This document shows positions 58,140 through 64,000 of a DNA stretch of 64,000 bases, in pieces. How positions within the stretch are numbered: the first letter of the stretch is position 1; each line of letters begins with the position of its first letter. The notes under the pieces were generated by a model. The model was not told where the DNA came from. It made no database searches and saw only the letters and a list, made by a program, of their open reading frames with translations. This DNA comes from Thozetella sp. PMI_491 (Eukaryota; Ascomycota; Sordariomycetes; Chaetosphaeriales; Chaetosphaeriaceae), in the NCBI GenBank assembly GCA_021432635.1, contig MU270020.1, positions 1,531,415-1,595,414 of the forward strand, written 5' to 3'. A program made the position numbers and the translations under genes.

Positions 58140-60143
58140 CTTGGAGCGGTGCGGGATCAGCGGTCCGGGAAGGAAGATGGATGACGAAGGCCGCTGCGAT
58201 TGGGGCCCGAGGTTGGCGGTCGGTGTGTTCACAAAGCCTGAGGGGGCAGGTGTTCCTCTTCCCGACCGACGCCGCGGGGGTGAGAAGAAGCAGCGGCCGG
58301 AAGGTGTGCCAAGCGGGAAAGCTGTTCAGATCTCAGGACGTCCGCCCTCAGAGGTTCGGCACGTGGACGCCGGCTCTGCGCAGCAATAGGCACAGCAATA
58401 GGCACAGCAGTAGGGGCTGAAAGCCTAGTGGTATAAGACTGGATCGCTATTGGCAAGGCGCTGGGATCCCGAGGCCCGGAGAAAGCCAGAGCAGCGCTGT
58501 GCTACTGGTTGATATCTGCCATTAAATACACTCGCGGCCACCGACACACCCTTCCACGCCAAGCGCACTCATGTGTCTTGTCCGACGGAGACTCATGGGC
58601 GATATGCCACCGTGATATACGAGTGACATGTCCGCCATACCCGATCGGGGGTGCCAGGGGCGGGACGACGGGAGTTGGGGGTGCAGAGAAGGTCCAGTGT
58701 AGAATGACGCTCGATTTATCCGGATATTGGGCTGCGCGCGCGATAGGGAGGGGGGGTAATTGGCCATCCGCCCCGCATCCTGAGGTCCAATGCTTCGTCT
58801 GTGAGCCGCACGTCCGACTGGGCATAGAAGAAGGCGAAAGAAGGAAGGAAGAAGGAGTTTGGAAAAAGGTGGAGGCTCAGGGCCCCTCCAATATGACGAG
58901 GCAATTGAATGCGCCTCATGGGTGGGTAGTGCGAGCAACGAGACTGGCGCCATGATGTCACGGCTCGATGCCCCCAGAGGCCGGCCATGATGCATGTGCT
59001 CTCTCTACCTAGAGAGGGAGAACGACGCATACATCAAGGGCCTGTCCAATAGACTATAGATTCTTGGGCGAAAACGAATGCGCCCCTCCCCAGCGCATCC
59101 CGAAGGAACCAAAAAGCAGCAGAGGGACGCCCAGAGCTCCCTCCCAGGGAGAGGCGTGTCGGACCATGTCATCTGACCATCCGATCAGGCTGAAGAAGGC
59201 CCGTGTGGGTCAGGAGTCCGGCGCCATAACTAGGTCCCTTCCGAACTGAATCCTGGATCGTGCCGTCATGGTCGCACCAAGGCGCCTGAAGAGAGGGGCC
59301 AGGTCCGCGAAGGAGAATTACCTGCACGCGTCTCGGCGACCTGGCTGACGTCCGCGCCGGTATATTAGCCCACCCACGCCCGCCCGCAGCGTCGCCTTGG
59401 GCGCGGAAGTGGAGATTGCAGAGTCCGCGATCCGGGGAAAGAGCATATCCGTATTCCAGACTATTCCACGCCGCACCATCGCCGGGAAGGGAAGGGGGTG
59501 ACACATTGCCCCTCCGCCTGAAGGGCGTCGCGGAGGGGGCATCGTGATCCCACCTCGGGCGACCGATGGGAGGTGTAGGTTCCTTGGCGATTGGGCCTCG
59601 CTGAAGTAAAGCTCGGCGTGGCCGCTGAAGCGAGCTGGGCTACCATCCTAGCCTGAGCGATGCCGTCCAGCCAAGGACCTGCTCCAGGGCTAGGTCTATA
59701 TATAGAAAACGCGCGCAGCGGAGTAGAAGATTCGAAATGTTCTAAGACCTTATATCGCTATTTGCAATCCGCAACAGCGAAGGACGCGGCACGGGCCTAG
59801 CACGAGATAATAGGACTGCCCGGGAGGCTGCGTATACTCGGAGCACTTGGCAAGGGCACGCTGAAGGCCCGGTGCGTTGCAGTTCCTATATGCAGTTGTA
59901 ATGGACGGCACTGCAAAGGGTCTCAGGTCGCATCGGCCTCATCTCGACGCAATTAGTGGCTGCAGCTTTCAAGCAGGATGCCCGATCAAATTTCGGTATA
60001 GCTGTACTGTCTGTCTTGTGACTGGCCCGATGGCCCGGGGACGGCCGGACGACGACACCAAAGAGCCTAGCCTGCACCCAAAAGCGGAAGAGGCAGAAAG
60101 TGAGAGCAAATAGGAAAGAGGCAAAAAGTAACCAGTAACTAGC
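58140..60143. other. 2-kb gene-free stretch
   Basis: Upstream of the AA8 gene. GC-rich to about 59700, then more AT-rich before the tRNA. No gene supported. Confidence 0.55.
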
Positions 60144-60147
60144 AAAA
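60144..60147 (-). terminator. RNA polymerase III terminator
   Basis: TTTT on the minus strand just after the 3' end of the tRNA-Gln gene. Confidence 0.65.
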
Positions 60148-60153
60148 GAAACA

Positions 60154-60239
60154 GCTCAATCCAGGAATCGAACCTGGGTTATTGGAAGACTGGCGATTCA
60201 TCTCAGAATCCAATGTGATAACCGCTACACTAATCAAGC
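60154..60239 (-). tRNA. tRNA-Gln (CUG) with 15-nt intron, copy 1
   Basis: 86-nt gene. The acceptor stem pairs GCTTGAT with ATTGAGC (two G-T pairs). D arm GTGTAGCGGTTATCAC; anticodon stem TTGGA/TCCAA around loop TTCTGA with anticodon CTG; intron of 15 nt after position 37; T arm CCAGG-TTCGATT-CCTGG. The A and B boxes are intact. It is inverted relative to copy 2 at 60801 and differs from it by one base in the intron. Confidence 0.93.
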
Positions 60240-60800
60240 TTGAGCGATGCCATTAGATGCCACAGATTATGGGCTTTGAAACCGCGTCCGAGTGGCAACA
60301 TGGGTCATGTCAACGACAAAGAGAAGACTTGGGCGGGTTTGGGCCATATACCTACCTAGGTAGGTTGCCTTCCAAACAACCGAGCTCAACCTAGCGTAGC
60401 AGAGTTGAGGCTTATTCTCTAGAATAGCAAGTCAAAGCAACGCAAGTAGGTAAGCTGCCTAGGTTGGCTTGCTAGACGTCTTGGGAGGCCCTTGGACTAG
60501 GTCCATCTCTATCTCCTAGCTACCGACCCCCCCGCCGCCTCCCTTCAGATACACAGCGGTCCCTAGCATTAGAGCCCGGTGGATCGAGGTGGAGCGAGGT
60601 CAGAGGCGCTTGCTCCAGAGCAAAAGAACAGACGGGGGTCCGAGGCGAGCCCTTCGGCTAGTTTTGGGGGATCCACGAGGGGGTTTGGCCCTGATGCGCA
60701 CTACGAAGTCCGTGCCGTCGCCGGGGGGCGGCTAGTCGTCCCACTTGGTACCCTTGATCACGTATCAAGAACTCGTTTAGAGTAGGCGAGGTTCATTCGT
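60240..60800. other. Spacer between the inverted tRNA genes
   Basis: Contains the 16-bp palindrome ACCTACCTAGGTAGGT at 60350-60365. No gene seen; no homology extends beyond the tRNA bodies. Confidence 0.6.
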
Positions 60801-60886
60801 GCTTGATTAGTGTAGCGGTTATCACATTGGATTCTGAGATAAATCGCCAGTCTTCCAATAACCCAGGTTCGATTCCTGGATTGAGC
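60801..60886 (+). tRNA. tRNA-Gln (CUG) with 15-nt intron, copy 2
   Basis: Same 86-nt layout as copy 1: anticodon CTG, intron after position 37, intact D and T arms. It differs only by A instead of G in the intron (GAGATAAATC against GAGATGAATC). Confidence 0.93.
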
Positions 60887-63062
60887 TGTTCTTTTTGGCC
60901 CTTTGGTCTCTTTGGTTTTTTTTTTCCTGTCGGGTACCCACTCCTTGGCGAATCTGCATCTCCACATGGCTTATTCTGCAGAGGTTGAATGGAAGGGGCC
61001 CATAGACCTAACTATTCGCTTTGTCGCCGGAGTTAGGGGAGCGTCATTGCTTAAGAGCTGCACTGACAGAGGTTGGTCCGATGATATACGATGAAGCCTA
61101 GCCGTAATGGCTTTCGATGGCCGAGTCGCGAGCTGGTAAGGAAGCACAGCTTGCCTTATTGCACAGTTGGAGCGGCATATGAATGTGACGGCCAGTTTCG
61201 GTCTAAATCATACGTTAACATATTTCATATTCGTTCTCTCTGGTTAAGTGTTGGGTCCGGTAAGAATGAAGTATGCCATGCCCTGCTCTGCGATCTTGCG
61301 CGAGATAAAAACCCTCAATCTGCCGTCGCTGTCCATCGGACTCGGGCGGCACTTTGATTGGAACGACCAGAGTTAGATGGGCATGCCCTGCCGCACACAC
61401 TGTCGATTTCAGCCGATCCCATAGAGACTGCTCGGAAAGATTCCGCCAGACGACGCAGGTTTCACGCGATATCGTTCGCGGGTGACCGAGAGACAAGGTC
61501 AAGCGCTCCGCCTAAGCGGTTCGTTATACCGCCCCAGACACAAAGCCAAGCATAATCACCAGCATGAGAGGAAACAAATGATGGCCGATGAAATTTCATC
61601 GAAGCATGCTGAATATTGTACTGCGCCAGAGCCAAATGTAGAGGTGACGAAAAGGTTGTACAAGTGGCTGGGGCGGCTATCGCGCGCTCGACCGCCCACG
61701 CCCGCATCACCGAGGTGTGAGGACGACGGAGCCGTCAGCAAATGTTTTGAAATACGCGTCGAATCCTTGGTCAAAGGCGCTGGGAGTCCCCTTGACCAAT
61801 TCCAAGCCCCCTCGCGGCGTCCGATCCTACCAAGCGTTTTGCGCGACCCCGGCTGAGAACCTTGATAGCCAACCTTTTCGGCCCAACGCCCTGCACAAGA
61901 ACCATCAAGGTCCCCAGCTCTCGCCGTCTTGGTCTGGCGGTCCAGCACCACGTCAAGACGTCTACTCGCGTATATAACAAGGCGACGATTCCCTGGGTGC
62001 GACGACAAAATCCCTCCTCTTTGGTCTCTTCCGCATTTCTGACTCTCCCGGGCGCAACTCCCGACTGCTTGGCCGACTTCGCATCTTGCGCACTCGCCAT
62101 CCTCAAATCGGCATGGCCCCGGCACCTCAGTGCTCGCCGAAGATCCTCCCGAGGACATAAAATCTGAAAAATGATCGCCCGCTGGCTGAGGCCCCCACGC
62201 TGCTCGGGTACGGCATGATGTGAGTGGGTGAGTCGAGGTAGGTTATCGTTCCATTGCCCCCCGTCACTGTGAAGGCCAACCCTCGGCTCCCTTGGTCCTC
62301 CTACCCACGCTTGCCGCAGCTGCGCATTCCCCTCCCCAAGAAGTCTTGAGAGAACTTTCTTTCATCATGTTCAGATGGTAGTGTTGTTGGTGGCCTTCCA
62401 TTTGGATTACATTCCTCAGGCATGCCTCCTCGCCATCAAGCTCTCCTAAATCCTCCTTCCCAACCCCTCCCACGTCACCGTCCTCTTCCGATGCCTCGAT
62501 CCATGCCGGCTGCTGCCGCTATCACACTTGGCATTTCGGTCTGAAGCCTATCGCACATCGTGGTCGGGCTAGCCGAACAGGCTGACCGACACGTAGCCGC
62601 CGTGAGCGCGCCCCTATTCTCCCCAGGGGCTAGGCATCGCTGTGCAGGCCCCCCCACACTAAAGCCTTCATGTGTTTGTCGCCAGCATGGTCTTCCATGG
62701 TTCTCCTGCATCGCTTCCCAGCTTCCCCGCCCGTGATAGCCCCGAAGACCCCCATGGTGGTGTCAAGATGGCCCATATTTGACACTGCGATATCACTCAA
62801 GTCGCGTTGAACCACCAATAAGCTTGACCCCGTGCTGCCGTGTGATGCGTTGGCGTGCCACTCCCACCCCATTAGCGGCGAGATAGAGGCTCAGCCCAGT
62901 CCTTTTCGTAGCCCAGACTGCAGATTGAACTCGCGAGCCGCGAGTGTTGCGTTCACATGCCTTCATACCGAGGCCTTTTCCGACATTCTCAGTGGCCCGT
63001 CCCCCACGCCTGGCGTCCTCGGTGTCAAAGGTAAGTCGTAGACCGGTGAGAGGCATTAGGGG
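60887..63062. other. 2.2-kb gene-free stretch
   Basis: Upstream region of the metallothionein gene. Long overlapping frames at 61556-62158 (minus) and 61482-61856 (plus) show no motif, TM helix or splice logic. Confidence 0.55.
60892..60896 (+). terminator. RNA polymerase III terminator
   Basis: TTTTT five bases after the tRNA-Gln 3' end. Confidence 0.75.
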
Positions 63063-63070
63063 TATATAAA
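63063..63070 (+). promoter_or_regulatory. TATA box of the metallothionein gene
   Basis: TATATAAA lies 138 bp before the ATG at 63208, followed by a C-rich leader. Confidence 0.6.
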
Positions 63071-63207
63071 ATCCATCGTATCCAGCTTCGGAATACCCTT
63101 TCTCGTCATCCAGTGTCTTGACTTCCAGTTACACTTGTAAACACCCAATCACCTCTTACGTTACCGGCCATCCCCGTTTATTCCAGTCTTCCAGACCATC
63201 TTGCAAA

Positions 63208-63460
63208 ATGTCTCCCTGGTAAGAACTTTGCGCCCTCTACTGTCTTCACATCGGAGATCCGCGGAGTACTCTCTCCTGAACCTTGGCTAATCCAACGGGC
63301 ATGATGGAATAGCTCGTGCACCACCTGCGCCAACAACTGTAGTGGCTCCTGCTCCTCCTGCTCCTGCTCCGGCTGCAGCGTAAGTTTCCTCGATCCACAT
63401 GTTCTGCAGTGACTCTAATACCTTTCGGTACGGAAACTAACGCATATCGGCCAGCACTAA
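63208..63460 (+). CDS. Metallothionein, 27 residues, three tiny exons
   Basis: Cys-rich peptide that chelates copper or other metals in the cytosol. Exons 63208-63218 (11 nt), 63313-63379 and 63455-63460 (His codon plus stop). The protein starts MSPCSCTTCANNC and ends SCSSCSCSGCSH: eight Cys in 27 residues arranged as C-x-C and C-x2-C/C-x3-C groups, as in ascomycete copper metallothioneins. Introns are 94 and 75 bp with donors GTAAGA and GTAAGT, and the second has an ACTAAC branch site. A TATA box lies 138 bp upstream. The joined Cys pattern and the clean stop after the second splice leave little doubt, though transcript evidence is absent. Confidence 0.85.
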
Positions 63461-64000
63461 ATTGACACACGCCGCGGCCCCCATCTATCCTCCCGTCTAG
63501 CTACACTTGTCAATTATGCTGGCGACTCGGTACCGCTACGAGCTCTAAAATAGTAGCCACCATGATCATCTAAGAGGGAGTTGGGCTTTGCCGAAGTTGT
63601 TAATGTTCGAATGTAGAGTTTTGTCTCGATTTCGCACGCGCTGCCGCAGAAGCTGGAAGAACACATGGTTGCAAACATTGTTCCTCTGTCCCGTCCTTAC
63701 AGAAAGAGCCTAGTCTCATCCTAGAAATACGTAAAATTTTCGGGAACCCCCAATATTTGTCTCCCTGTAGTCGCGTTGTGACGAGACCCAGTACTGCCTA
63801 TGCACTCCGCTCCAAACTTCAAACACAACTGGTCAGCCTCCTTGCGTAAGGAGGCTCACACTCTTGCAACCAGCCCCTTCGGCGCATACCTGGTAGAAAA
63901 CGACTCTCGTACCAGACCTTGCCGTGTTGACTCAGTATTTGTGTTTCAAAAGCCACCCGCCTACCGCAAACAGGCGCTGTTCTTTGAGAGACTAACGCGG
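63461..64000. other. 3' flank to window edge
   Basis: 3' region of the metallothionein gene. Nothing else recognised before the window ends. Confidence 0.6.

Noticed and set aside
61556-62158. 200-codon minus-strand frame
   Set aside because: No domain, TM helix or splice continuation; the overlapping plus-strand frame is equally long.

Overview
The window is nuclear DNA of a filamentous ascomycete (Pezizomycotina, most likely Sordariomycetes). The support for this is short spliceosomal introns of about 45-160 bp with CTAAC-type branch sites, GC-rich exons separated by more AT-rich spacers, and fungus-typical families (Zn2Cys6 regulator, 2EXR protein, CDH-type cytochrome, Spg1 GTPase, RING-containing SNF2 ATPase). 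The species cannot be read from the sequence. No CRISPR array, intact transposon or rRNA gene was seen. Exon borders below were set by hand from splice consensus, reading phase and conserved motifs.

Layout. 0-6 kb: the 3' part of a cytochrome P450 (+), a small hypothetical gene (+) and a secreted Cys-rich protein (-). 7.8-16.3 kb: housekeeping genes, namely the Spg1/Tem1 septation GTPase (-), glycine-cleavage H protein (+), a PLAC8 protein with a long repeat tail (-) and an acidic mitochondrial membrane protein (-). 17.6-24.4 kb: CAND1 (+), TRAPP subunit Trs31 (+) and an unrecognised four-exon gene (-). 25.1-34.2 kb: a cluster-like group with a DJ-1/PfpI protein (+), an SDR (+), a Zn2Cys6 transcription factor (-) and a second SDR (+). 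35.6-39 kb: a SNF2/RING ATPase (+). 42.8-45.1 kb: two small single-TM proteins (+ and -) around a long gene-poor stretch. 50.2-58.1 kb: an MFS anion-type transporter (+), a 2EXR protein (+), a 45-residue TM microprotein (-) and a stand-alone secreted AA8 cytochrome (-). 60-63.5 kb: an inverted pair of intron-bearing tRNA-Gln(CUG) genes and a 27-residue metallothionein (+).

Most noteworthy: (1) the PLAC8 protein carries about fifteen degenerate repeats with a 19-residue period, and its PLAC8 domain is interrupted by two in-frame TAG codons; (2) three introns appear to use GC instead of GT donors; (3) two very small multi-exon or micro genes (metallothionein, 45-residue TM protein) and one gene with 9- and 30-nt exons are easily missed by ORF calling; (4) the DJ-1/SDR/regulator/SDR group looks like a small co-regulated catabolic or detoxification cluster without a backbone enzyme.
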